Assembly (NCBI GenBank): GCA_022432975.1
Contig: CM039502.1
Location: 12,297,803-12,361,802, forward strand
Length of the DNA: 64,000 bases
Reading direction: 5' to 3'
From: Begonia masoniana
Lineage: Eukaryota > Streptophyta > Magnoliopsida > Cucurbitales > Begoniaceae
Shown: positions 21,995-33,282 of the stretch, piece by piece
Numbering within the stretch: position 1 is the stretch's first letter
Layout: each line of letters starts with the position of its first letter
Notes under the pieces: generated by a model
What the model saw: the letters and a program-made list of their open reading frames with translations, nothing else
Told to the model about the DNA's origin: nothing
The model's database searches: none
Position numbers and translations under genes: made by a program

Positions 21995-23168
21995 ATGAGA
22001 TCAAAAAGCTCTGGAAAGAAGGCTGCCGAGCACTCCACCCAACCACAATTCATATCTGAAGCCGCTCAGCTGCGCCACGAGCAAGGAATGTGGCAGAAAA
22101 GCTTTGCAACAGAAAAAGGCTTTGTAGCCACGAAGGGCATTTTTGCAAAATATTTGACGTATGTGACCTCCATCATCCAAGAACGCAATTGGGCAAGATC
22201 CTGTTCGCGGCCAGAAGCAGTCATCATGAATTTAGTCCGTGAGTTTTATGCCAATTTTGAGGGAGAGTTGCCTTCGCAGGTAATAGTCCGAAACCACAAG
22301 GTACAAATCTCGCCCACGGTTATCAACTCTTTTTATAATCTAGAAGATGTCGACGATGAATTTTACTCCCATGCTGACAATCTTTCACCACCATTTTTGC
22401 GGGCTGTGCTAAAAGAAATCGCAGAACCAGAGATTGAATGGGTTGTTTCTAAGACGGGGTCATTCTACCTCCCTAGAATTACTTTATTACCGGCAGCCAA
22501 GATTTGGTACCACTTCCTTAAGAGCAGATTATTCCCTTCCTCCCATGGCCAGCATGTGACCAGGGAACGAGCAATTTAGGCAACGCATTAATATTGGTAC
22601 AATTATATATAGAAATATTTGTGCTAATGCGTTAAAGCCAAGGGGGCAGTTTTTGTTTCCTTCTTTGATATCAGGACTGTGTGAGCTTGCTGGAGTAATA
22701 TACGATGAATAGGAAGAAAAACTTGCTCCTGCACCAAGCATTACCCCCTTAGCAGTGAAAAGAATTGCTCTCAATAAACCAGAGGGAGAGGGCACTGATG
22801 AGGAAGAAGAACCACGCCACCATCCACATGCTGCAAGTACAGAAGCAGCATCATGCAACAACAGCAATCTCCAGCAGAAAATACTTGATAGTCTAGAGTT
22901 TTTGCATACCAAATTCGAATGGCACAAACATGACATTGAAACAGTGAAGCAGTAACTTCATACTCAAGAGATGCTACAATATCAGGTGTTAGAATCCCTG
23001 AAGAGTCTAAAGCGCAAGAGTAGAACCTTCTGGCGCTACAGTCACCTCCGAGATAAAGCATTGGCAGCAAGTTTAAACAAGAAAGCAAAGGACCCATCTC
23101 CCATCTTTCCCCGATTCCCAACAGCACTACTTCACAACTCGGATTCTAAATCCGAGAAAGAAGAATAA
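21995..23168 (+). pseudogene. Athila-1 env-like / plant-transposon-associated ORF
   Basis: Separate ORF between pol and the 3' LTR, the position of the env-like gene in Athila elements. The first 194 codons (21995-22579) carry the putative plant transposon protein domain also seen in the SIRE-like element. A frame change near 22579 and stops near 22710 and 22955 follow; later open segments (22755-22955 and 22971-23168) keep the acidic and helical character of its C-terminus. Broken; its biochemical role is not known. Confidence 0.7.
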
Positions 23169-24230
23169 TACCAGGGAAGTCCTAACCCCTAGCTTTATTT
23201 TGTTATATTTTTTTCATGTTGATTTTGTGAACTTCATTTTGTAGTGGAAGTGGGGACACTGCCAATTCTTAAGTTTGGGGGTAAGGAACATAAAATGGGT
23301 AGAGGAGAACTTAGTTGTTGGATGTTTAATTTAGTTTGATGATTAATTAGTTTTCTTGGCTGTTTAGTTGTTGGATCAGAACAATACAATTTTCAAATAT
23401 CTCTTAATGAAGTAAATTATTGAATAACATCATTATCACATATTATTAGAAATTAATGAAGATCTATTCCCGTGAGCTTATTTCCCTAACACACAAACTC
23501 CTGTTAATTGCTTAGGAATATCATCATGACTAGACTTTACAATTATAGGTAGATGACAACAATTCAATATTTGACGAAGGAAATTAGAAATAAAAAGTAT
23601 TTTAGGCTATTTAAAAAAAAAGTGCAATTTTCTAATCTACTTTCAATTTCGAGTGAGTCTTTTGGATACTCGATGGGTAGATATAAATTAGAGGAACTTT
23701 GGGAGGAACTCCATTGCATAATTATTGACTATACTCCTCTATTATTTTATATGAGTATATATCTTTAAGTGACACTACTGAGTAACCGGAGGCCTTCATG
23801 ACCAATGTTGTCAATCGCGTAAAAAGGTAGTGTGACTTATAGAGAAAGTCAATACAAAAATTTATTATCCCCCTTGCTTAGTTGTGTTTTATATTTATCG
23901 AAAAGAAGAACCTTTGAAAGCTTATTTACTTTGGAAAAATAATGAAGAATTGGTATTCTATTATATTAATTGTAATATTTAATTTTGATGGCTGAACTTA
24001 GCAATTTAAGAGGAGTTTGCGCACACACGCACTTTGAAAATTAGTTCATTGGGAAATAAATCTATATTAGTTTATTTTAATTGAGATGGTGAAATTTTTC
24101 AGTAATTTACGAGTTTCGAGATATTTTGAAAATTACATGATATTGGATAATGTAACATTGGGAGGTTATTTATTTTTGAATTTGTTTTGCATCGCTCGAG
24201 GACGAGTAATGGTTTAAGTTTGGGGGTATT
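23169..24230 (+). other. Athila-1 3' untranslated region with two polypurine tracts
   Basis: About 1 kb without a gene. The polypurine tract proper, taagtttgggggta, lies at 24216-24228 next to the 3' LTR. An almost identical copy, taagtttgggggtaagg, is at about 23271-23287, some 950 bp upstream. The rest is AT-rich. Confidence 0.6.
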
Positions 24231-25680
24231 TGATAACTCTAAATTTAGAGTTATCTTATACTATTTTTAGGTAATTTAACTTGTATGATTTAAGTGAATT
24301 GTAGAAGAAATTAGTGGAATTTACTACAATTGTTACATAACGCTACAGTATCAAGGCATTGATTTAATTTAATATATTTCATGCATATTATCTATTAAAA
24401 GCAGATTTTTCTCATTAATTCGAATGTTATATTTTCTTATTTGAATGCAAAGTTAATAGCGGGAAAAATCAAATTTAAAGGCTGAAGAATCTCTAAGAGA
24501 GAATAAATCAATGAAGGAGATTATTGTTACCAAAAATGAAGGACGGAAATCAAAGAGAAAAGGGAGAAATATTGGCTGAAAAATGACTGACATAATGGAC
24601 GACTGACAGAATGGACGACTAGCAGAGTGGACGACATAGCAGAATGTACGACAAAGCAGAATGGACGACTGGCAGAATGGGCGACAGGTAGAATGGACGA
24701 CTGGCAGAATGGATGACTAGCAGAGTGGACGACAGAGCAGAATGGACAATTTAGAAGAGTGGACGACAAAAAAGAGCAAATCAAGAAGATTTGCCATAAT
24801 GATAAACCGTTGATCAAGGAAACAGACTGGAGAGAGAAAAGAAGGACGATTATATATTTTGGCTGCTAAAGAGAGAAAGAGAGGGATCTGGATCTGCAGC
24901 AAGGAACCGACGACATTTTTCTTCAGCTTTCTTCTTCTTCTTCTCTGTTACTGTTGCTGTTGTTATGAATATTTTTGTTTTTAATTTTATTATATTTCTA
25001 GGCTAAATTTTCTTATCTTGGTTAAGCAAGAGAGTACTCTTTATATGTTTTTATTCTGATCTATGAATGCTACGTATTTTTCATTGCACAATTGCTTATG
25101 ATTTTTATTGCGTAAATTAAATTGTGTCGATAGCCAGACTTAAATTCACATGTTCCTATTGTATCGATAGGTAAATAGGAATTTATGATGCATGAGTAAT
25201 TAAATAAATTAAAATTGTTGCAAAGTAGCTAACATTAATTTATTTGGTGTTAAGAATAGGTTTACATAAAAATTCAGATTAAGTTTTTATCTTTTCAAAG
25301 TCGAAAAGAAAATTCTGAAACGAATTTATCTAGGCAATTCGACAAAACCCTAAAAATATCATGAATTCTTGCTGTGTTGTGACTAATGCTGTAGCATTAG
25401 TAATAATTTTATGTCAAGAGGAAATCAACCCTAACCAAGGCTTTTCTCATAATTACCTTGTTAAATCATCTCTATTTTTAGTCTTATTTAATTTCGAGTA
25501 ATTTTAGTTCATCATTTCTTATTAATCATTTAATTTCAATATTTCCATCTTAATTTTATAGAAATTCATAGCAATTTAAACATAGTTAAAAATATCCTCG
25601 TGGGATCGATATCTTATACTTACTTTATTACTTCGTTAGCGACATGTACACTTGCGTTAAGGTGTAAAAAATCACTAACA
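24231..25680 (+). repeat. 3' LTR of Athila-1
   Basis: 1450 bp, matching 2445-3910. Ends atcactaaca, directly followed by the TSD copy gctac (25681-25685). Contains the same gaatggacgac-rich stretch at about 24595-24765. Confidence 0.93.
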
Positions 25681-25946
25681 GCTACCTCGACCCCGAGTAA
25701 GCATTAACTATTCATTTTCTTATCAATATTTTGCTACCGCCGGAGATATTCCGTTACTTAAATCTTACAATTTCCTTCGTTGGTTTGTCCGCCAAATACT
25801 ACCTATCGAACAGATTGACAGAAAAGAGCGATTTGTACAGTTTCGGGGTGGTACTGTTGGAGATAATCAGTTCCAGAGAAGTGATATCGAGGAACAAAGA
25901 GTTGCAGAGAAAATTGCATGCTTTTGAGAAAGGCGAACCCATATGA
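25681..25946 (+). pseudogene. Receptor-like kinase fragment, 3' part (captured)
   Basis: After the duplicated gctac the kinase resumes with LDPE, then a donor (ga|gtaagc), an intron, and the exon encoding RLTEKSDLYSFGVVLLEI (subdomain IX), near 25793-25880. The expected acceptor AG before this exon is not evident. Similarity fades after about 25900 and the fragment ends at the right inverted repeat. It lacks the last kinase subdomains. Confidence 0.82.
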
Positions 25947-26147
25947 TTCGGTTCTAACTCCAAGCAGGGACATTTTGGGTAGAAAAATATGACATATGAC
26001 GAAAACGTGCCATTTTAATGAAAAATAGGACGGTATGGGGTAAATTGCCCATTATCAATACAATAAGGTTGTTTTTGCCCATTATCTGAGTTTACGGTGT
26101 AAATTGTCATTTTCACCTAGCTGTAGGGGCCAAATTGCACTTTACCC
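25947..26147 (-). repeat. Right terminal inverted repeat of the Pack-MULE
   Basis: Inverse of 1179-1379. The outer end is followed by the TSD tatttgtta (26148-26156). Confidence 0.88.
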
Positions 26148-26156
26148 TATTTGTTA

Positions 26157-26219
26157 TTTGTACGGTAAACTGTCCAACAATACAAAATCACTTCACTTAG
26201 TTTTACATGGTATCAAAGC
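26157..26219 (+). repeat. 5' LTR of copia-1, right part, and primer-binding site
   Basis: 26157-26207 matches 38861-38911 of the 3' LTR and ends ttttaca. tggtatcaaagc (26208-26219) is the primer-binding site. Confidence 0.85.
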
Positions 26220-26733
26220 CGGCGAAGAATGGCGCTCTGAACGGGTGGAAGCCATCAAATAACGGCGACTAAGGCTGAACGGCATTTCGAACAGCGACGG
26301 GGCTGGACGGTGTTCTAACCGGCGACGGAGCAGCGCTTTGAATGGTGTTCTGAATGGAGACGGAGCTGTTTTCCTGAACTTTGCCCTGCGCTATGAACAG
26401 AGTTGTTCCCCTCTGCTGAAGAAGAAAATGTTGTTTGACTGTGGTAAAGATTGCAGGTTTAATTATTTTGTTTGACTGTGGAAAAGATTGCAGTTTTAAT
26501 TAAAGTGGCCAATTTGATTACAGAATCTTTTTGGCCTAGCTTGTTTGCCAAAATTGCTGAGAAGCGACCTGTAGCAGGATTTGAGCCTTGTTTGGAAGGT
26601 ATCAGGGAATTAGTTTTATGTTTTTTGATTGAATTTGGTTATTGTTGGTTGGACTTTGGAATTCAGTTATTGTGAGGTTGGAATATGTTGTTTTTCGGTC
26701 GGATCATTTGTGAATTCTATTGGTTCGGTTGTC

Positions 26734-26748
26734 ATGGCTGGTCGTAAG
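26734..26748 (+). pseudogene. copia-1 gag start
   Basis: ATG at 26734 begins a short stretch (MAGRK) that is cut by solo LTR C and resumes at 31845 with DDLLQSISVQLDGKN. This N-terminus is typical of short-LTR plant copia gag. The 500 bp before it (26220-26733) are leader sequence without a clear gene. Confidence 0.7.
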
Positions 26749-27069
26749 TGTGACAACCCAGAACCCGATCCCGATCGGGATCCAAGAGCCAGGCCATCAC
26801 TCAGGACATTTTAAAACATGACATATATTTTTTTTTGAACTTTTAGAACTTTACACAGAGAAAACTCTCACTGGAATTGAAGACTGGGAGTGGCTGTGGA
26901 CGACAGAATCAGAATACTTGGAACATTTAAATAAAAGACTAGATGGACGACGGACATGCAAAGGAAACGCGATAAAAATACATGCAGTGAAAATAAACGA
27001 GGAATATAGACTGAAAGGCATACTGGGAGAAAGTTACAGTGAATAATAGAATCGGGTGATATAGGCTAG

Positions 27070-30000
27070 CGGTGGGTGTGAATAAGACAAAAATGAACAG
27101 TGGCAGCGGTGGATGCGAATAAACAAAAGAGAACGGTGGATGTGAATTACAGACAGAAATTTACTGTTCACCGGTGGAAGTGGACTACAAACAGAAATTT
27201 ACTGTTCACATGTGGATGTGAACTACAGACAGAAATTCACTGTTCACAGGTGGACGTGAACTACAGACATAAATTTACTGTTCACAGGTGGATGTGAACT
27301 ACAGACAGAAATTTACTGTTCACATGTGGATGTGAACTACAAACAGAAATTTTACTGTTCACAGGTGGATGTGAACTACAAAGAGAAATTACTGTTCACT
27401 GGTGGATGTGAACTACAAAGAGAAATTTACTGTTCACCGGTGGATGTGAACTACAGACAGAAATTTACTGTTCACAGGTGGATGTGAACTACAAACCGAA
27501 ATTTTACTGTTCACAGGTGGATGTGAACTACAAAGAGAAATTTACTGTTCACCGGTGGATGTGAACTACAAACAGAAATTTACTGTTCACAGGTGGATGT
27601 GAACTACAAAGAGAAATTTACTGTTCACCGGTGGATGTGAACTACAAAGAGAAATTTACTGTTCACCGGTGGATGTGAACTACAGACAGAAATTTACTGT
27701 TCACAGGTGGATGTGAACTACAGACAGAAATTTACTGTTCACAGGTGGATGTGAACTACAAACAGAAATTTACTGTTCACATGTGGATGTGAACTACAAA
27801 CAGAAATTTACTGTTCACATGTGGATGTGAACTACAAAGAGAAATTTACTGTTCACCGGTGGATGTGAACTACAGACAGAAATTTACTGTTCACAGGTGG
27901 ATGTGAACTACAAAGAGAAATTTACTGTTCACATGTGGATGTGAACTACAAAGAGAAATTTACTGTTCACAGGTGGATGTGAACTACAAACAGAAATTTA
28001 CTGTTCACCGGTGGATGTGAACTACAAAGAGAAATTTACTGTTCACATGTGGATGTGAACTACAAAGAGAAATTTACTGTTCACAGGTGGATGTGAACTA
28101 CAGACATAAATTTACTGTTCACAGGTGGATGTGAACTACAAACAGAAATTTACTGTTCACCGGTGGATGTGAACTACAAAGAGAAATTTACTGTTCACAG
28201 GTGGATGTGAACTACAAACAGAAATTTACTGTTCACAGGTGGATGTGAACTACAAACAGAAATTTACTGTTCACATGTGGATGTGAACTACAAACAGAAA
28301 TTTACTGTTCACCGGTGGATGTGAACTACAAAGAGAAATTTACTGTTCACAGGTGGATGTGAACTACAAACAGAAATTTACTGTTCACCGGTGGATGTGA
28401 ACTACAAACAGAAATTTACTGTTCACAGGTGGATGTGAACTACAAAGAGAAATTTACTGTTCACATGTGGATGTGAACTACAAACAGAAATTTACTGTTC
28501 ACAGGTGGATGTGAACTACAAAGAGAAATTTACTGTTCACCGGTGGATGTGAACTACAAACAGAAATTTACTGTTCACAGGTGGATGTGAACTACAGACA
28601 GAAATTTACTGTTCACATGTGGATGTGAACTACAAAGAGAAATTTACTGTTCACAGGTGGATGTGAACTACAGACAGAAATTTACTGTTCACCGGTGGAT
28701 GTGAACTACAGACAGAAATTTACTGTTCACAGGTGGATGTGAACTACAAACAGAAATTTACTGTTCACATGTGGATGTGAACTACAAAGAGAAATTTACT
28801 GTTCACATGTGGATGTGAACTACAAACAGAAATTTACTGTTCACAGGTGGATGTGAACTACAAAGAGAAATTTACTGTTCACAGGTGGATGTGAACTACA
28901 GACAGAAATTTACTGTTCACAGGTGGATGTGAACTACAGACAGAAATTTACTGTTCACATGTGGATGTGAACTACAAAGAGAAATTTACTGTTCACCGGT
29001 GGATGTGAACTACAAAGAGAAATTTACTGTTCACAGGTGGATGTGAACTACAAACAGAAATTTACTGTTCACAGGTGGATGTGAACTACAGACAGAAATT
29101 TACTGTTCACATGTGGATGTGAACTACAAACAGAAATTTACTGTTCACAGGTGGATGTGAACTACAGACAGAAATTTACTGTTCACAGGTGGATGTGAAC
29201 TACAAAGAGAAATTTACTGTTCACAGGTGGATGTGAACTACAGACAGAAATTTACTGTTCACATGTGGATGTGAACTACAAAGAGAAATTTACTGTTCAC
29301 ATGTGGATGTGAACTACAAAGAGAAATTTACTGTTCACAGGTGGATGTGAACTACAAAGAGAAATTTACTGTTCACAGGTGGATGTGAACTACAGACAGA
29401 AATTTACTGTTCACAGGTGGATGTGAACTACAGACAGAAATTTACTGTTCACAGGTGGATGTGAACTACAAAGAGAAATTTACTGTTCACAGGTGGATGT
29501 GAACTACAAACAGAAATTTACTGTTCACAGGTGGATGTGAACTACAAACAGAAATTTACTGTTCACATGTGGATGTGAACTACAAACCGAAATTTACTGT
29601 TCACAGGTGGATGTGAACTACAAACAGAAATTTACTGTTCACAGGTGGATGTGAACTACAGACAGAAATTTACTGTTCACAGGTGGATGTGAACTACAGA
29701 CAGAAATTTACTGTTCACAGGTGGATGTGAACTACAAACAGAAATTTACTGTTCACAGGTGGATGTGAACTACAAACAGAAATTTACTGTTCACAGGTGG
29801 ATGTGAACTACAAAGAGAAATTTACTGTTCACATGTGGATGTGAACTACAAACAGAAATTTACTGTTCACAGGTGGATGTGAACTACAAACAGAAATTTA
29901 CTGTTCACAGGTGGATGTGAACTACAAACAGAAATTTACTGTTCACCGGTGGATGTGAACTACAAACAGAAATTTACTGTTCACATGTGGATGTGAACTA

Positions 30001-30620
30001 CAGACAGAAATTTACTGTTCACAGGTGGATGTGAACTACAGACGGAAATTTACTGTTCACATGTGGATGTGAACTACAGACAGAAATTTACTGTTCACAG
30101 GTGGATGTGAACTACAAAGAGAAATTTACTGTTCACCGGTGGATGTGAACTACAAACCGAAATTTACTGTTCACAGGTGGATGTGAACTACAAAGAGAAA
30201 TTTACTGTTCACAGGTGGATGTGAACTACAAACAGAAATTTACTGTTCACAGGTGGATGTGAACTACAAACAGAAATTTACTGTTCACATGTGGATGTGA
30301 ACTACAAACAGAAATTTACTGTTCACATGTGGATGTGAACTACAAACAGAAATTTACTGTTCACAGGTGGATGTGAACTACAAAGAGAAATTTACTGTTC
30401 ACATGTGGATGTGAACTACAAACAGAAATTTACTGTTCACAGGTGGATGTGAACTACAAAGAGAAATTTACTGTTCACAGGTGGATGTGAACTACAAAGA
30501 GAAATTTACTGTTCACAGGTGGATGTGAACTACAGACAGAAATTTACTGTTCACAGGTGGATGTGAACTACAAAGAGAAATTTACTGTTCACATGTGGAT
30601 GTGAACTACAGACAGAAATA
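27070..30620. repeat. 38-bp minisatellite, about 92 copies
   Basis: Tandem units of exactly 38 bp containing ggtggatgtgaactaca and gaaatttactgttcac. Main variation is at three places: acagg/accgg/acatg at the junction, aga/aaa after aacta, and cag/gag before aaattt. Each unit holds the inverse words gtgaac and gttcac. The first units (27070-27170) are degenerate; the last ends at about 30620. Confidence 0.97.
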
Positions 30621-31145
30621 CAGTGATGCACGTGCTATGCATGAACATTTTTAAACACATGAACATTACATTACATTACACTAGACAGGGAGGTATAAGT
30701 AGGACTTATAGAGGAACTGGCGCACATACATACTTGACATAACAAGACTTGACATTGGTTAGTAATTTTACCGGGTCCCAGGGAAGGACAAGGTATAGGG
30801 TATCCTTGGCAGGAATAATTTTACAGGAGTCCCAGAGAAGGACAAGAACAGGATGCCAGTCCCCGTCCCACACTTAACCGTACTTTACATTCACATAATT
30901 TTATCTTTCTTAACTTCAAACCTTGTGCAGAAAATATTTACATGACTTTCAGGAAAAACGTGTATGCATGAACATTTACGGTGCTTGAACATAACAGAGA
31001 CAGGCGGCAGAATAACAAAGCAAGACATAAAATAAAACACATTTAACCTAAAGCATAACCTACGGTTTTAACTACCCAACGGCAATCCCGACAACATAAA
31101 CTTAGTACCTCCGTATTGTAAGGCATTAAGGGCCGAACCTATATG

Positions 31146-31158
31146 CATGAACTTACCT
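31146..31158 (-). other. Splice-donor-like site in solo LTR C
   Basis: The minus strand reads acaggtaagttcatg, parallel to gaggtaagttctcgtg in solo LTRs A and B. Confidence 0.4.
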
Positions 31159-31844
31159 GTTGTCTGAAATGCAGCAAGCTTTGTTCGTGAAACCTCGGTG
31201 ATGCACGAACCTATAACATGCACGTAAGGAAAAATAAATAGAGCTGCAAATGCTAACTAATAACTTAATAGGATATGCTCCAAACTCCATTCAAACCTTT
31301 AGAAAACAAACCAACGTGTTTTCATCCAAAAACAGTGAGTTTTCTCCAAAATACCTTAACCCTAAACTTCGATAAAACTCATATTTTAACTGGTCCAAAC
31401 TCATTAACCCTAGTAGATGATTACCTTCACTGGAGGAAACAGAAGAAAACAGGAGAAACAAAGTTTTGGGAAATGGTCGCAGTCGCCGGGAAGAGAGAAA
31501 ACAGAGAAGAGATGGAAGGAAACAGAGAAGTGAAGTGTGAAAGTGGAAAGCTTAACGTGGAAGAGAAGAGAAAAGTGGGATTTGGCTTCTTCCACAAGAT
31601 TTGGACAAGTGGCATGCTCACATTGGCTCACTCCCACCAACCTTAATCTACTTCCTAAATTGCCCCTCTTTGGTTTCCAACTAAATTGTCATTTAGTTCT
31701 TTGTTTTGGTTACCCTTAGTTTGGTTTTTCCCACTAAACATCCCACAACTTCAATAAAATATTGACTGTATTAATAGCGAAGTAATTCCAACCAATAATT
31801 CAAGGGATAATTCCATGGCCAAAAATACCGGGTGTTACAGTAAG

Positions 31845-32081
31845 GATGATTTACTTCAGTCGATTAGTGTTCAATTGGATGGTAAAAATTAATCATATTT
31901 GAGTGATGTCATGAATTTTTTTTAGTGAGAAATCTGTGGGGCTATGTCACGAGTTTGCGAGTTAAGACTACAGAGAGCAAAGATACTGACTATGCGACCT
32001 TACTGGATGTTTGGGAGCCTGACAATTTGAAGATCATTACATGGAATAATAACTCTGTCATACACTTCACTGGTGTTCAGT
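31845..32081 (+). pseudogene. copia-1 gag, N-terminal domain
   Basis: Resumes after solo LTR C: DDLLQSISVQLDGKN, then the frame 31925-32081 with LWGYVTSLRVK and DVWEPDNLKIITWNNNSV, a copia gag signature. Stops near 31890 and frame shifts near 31915. Cut by the hAT element. Confidence 0.8.
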
Positions 32082-33274
32082 TAGAGGTGTTTAATGGGCA
32101 GACTGGCTTGCCAGCCTGCCTGCTTGGCTCGCTACAGTAGTTGGCTAAGCTTGGCTCGGCTTGCTACTGTAGCGATCCGAGCCTGGCCCGGTCCTGTGAG
32201 GCGGGTCTAGTTAAGCCCAAGGGCCAGGCTCGCAAGCTCGCAAGGGATCGAGCCAAACGAGTCGGCCAACGGGCCAGCTCGTTGGCTCTGCAAGCCAGGC
32301 TCACGAGTCAGCCCGACCACCACCACTGATTTTGTAAAAATCCAAGCTTTGAGAATGGGTCTCCCTACATATCAGATCAGATCAGCGAGATGAGGTCCGA
32401 GCGAACAACAACAAAAATTTAACCAACAACAGGAGTTGTGCACCTGTGCATCGTCGATCCTGCAGAGAACAACAATGTCAACTTTTGATTGGGGCTCTGT
32501 GATGGATTATCAGTCGGCGGAAGAGCAACACGACAGTGGGGCTTGAAAGACGACCCGTGTTTCTCTGCGTGCGACGAAAGGCAGTTTTTTGACGAAATTT
32601 GGATTGCGGTGATTTCCACTTCTCCCTTGGTGACAAACTTCGTCGATTGAGATGGTAGAATCGCAACGACTGGAGCACTAACTTAGGCTAGGTTTCTTTT
32701 GCGCTGACGTGGATGCCAAAGTTCTTCTCTGCTCCGGCATGGATTGCTCCTTAGATTTTCTTTTCTCTTTTGATGAAGAAACACAATGCAACAGCGAGAG
32801 AGACACTCTGTTTTTTTTTTTAATTTCTTTTTTCTTTTTTCAAAATTAAAATAATTGTTTGATTCCTTCCACATATATATCAAAATATTTTTAATGATAT
32901 TTATGTGATATTTTTTATTGAATATTTTCAAATAATTTTTTTATTAATACATTCAATTTTATATACTTTAACATAACTAATTTTTAAATTAAATGAGTAA
33001 ATATTGTTAACATATAATTATTATAATTTCAAATAATTTTTTTTAAAAAAATTTATATTATATTGATATAAGTTGAAAATATTTATATACGCTCTGTTTG
33101 TTAGGCTCGACTCGTTAAGACTCGTTGAGCTGGCTCGGCTTGTTTAACTCGTGGCTCACGAGCCGGCTCGAGTTGCAATTTTTTCAGCCTGGCTCGGTAG
33201 GCTCGTTTAACTCGTTAGGCTCGGTAAGCCAGATTACTTTTGGTTCGGCTCGGCCGGCTTGTTTGTCATCTCTA
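32082..33274. mobile_element. Non-autonomous hAT element (1.2 kb)
   Basis: Ends tagaggtg and (minus strand) tagagatgacaaacaagccg, with a perfect 8-bp TSD tgttcagt (32074-32081 and 33275-33282). The first and last 250 bp are rich in ggctcg / cgagcc words, the subterminal repeats hAT transposases bind. No transposase. The middle (32335-33050) is unrelated, including a minus-strand open frame of about 65 codons at 32419-32678 that may be captured host sequence; I do not recognise it. Confidence 0.85.
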
Positions 33275-33282
33275 TGTTCAGT

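Larger units (their letters stand above)
2445..25680 (+). mobile_element. Athila-1: degenerate Ty3/gypsy Athila-type element
   Basis: LTRs at 2445-3910 (1466 bp) and 24231-25680 (1450 bp) start tgataactctaaatttagag and end aaaaatcactaaca. The TSD is gctac. A tRNA-Asp-type primer-binding site follows the 5' LTR, and the polypurine tract aagtttgggggta precedes the 3' LTR. The order gag, protease, RT, RNase H, integrase, then a separate env-like ORF is the Athila layout. The coding part has several stops and a 12.4-kb SIRE insertion within the integrase region. A related but better preserved copy begins at 56879. Confidence 0.93.
1179..26147 (+). mobile_element. Pack-MULE carrying a receptor-like kinase fragment
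   Basis: Mutator-like non-autonomous element. Terminal inverted repeats of about 201 bp lie at 1179-1379 and 25947-26147. The left begins gggtaaaatgtaatttgacc and the right, read on the minus strand, begins gggtaaagtgcaatttggcc; they match for most of their length. A perfect 9-bp TSD, tatttgtta, lies at 1170-1178 and 26148-26156, and the unoccupied site survives in the 3' LTR of copia-1 at 38852-38860. No transposase is visible. The cargo is a genomic kinase fragment with introns, as expected for Pack-MULE capture at the DNA level. Without the nested Athila element it is about 1.7 kb. Confidence 0.9.
26749..31839 (-). mobile_element. Solo LTR C with a giant minisatellite
   Basis: 5091 bp bounded by TSD gtaag (26744-26748 and 31840-31844). 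On the minus strand it starts tgtaacacccggtatttttg and ends gggttctgggttgtcaca. No gag or pol, so a solo LTR is the best reading. About 3.5 kb is a 38-bp array. Its termini, the GGTAAGT site (about 31152) and general layout match solo LTRs A and B, though overall identity is low. Confidence 0.75.

Noticed and set aside
26208..26219. tRNA gene
   Set aside because: Only the 12-base primer-binding match to initiator tRNA; no cloverleaf.
27070..30620. CRISPR-like array of direct repeats
   Set aside because: Units are contiguous 38-bp tandem copies without unique spacers, in a plant LTR.
31275..31719. Open frame of 123 codons in solo LTR C
   Set aside because: Overlaps others on both strands, no recognisable domain, lies in LTR sequence.
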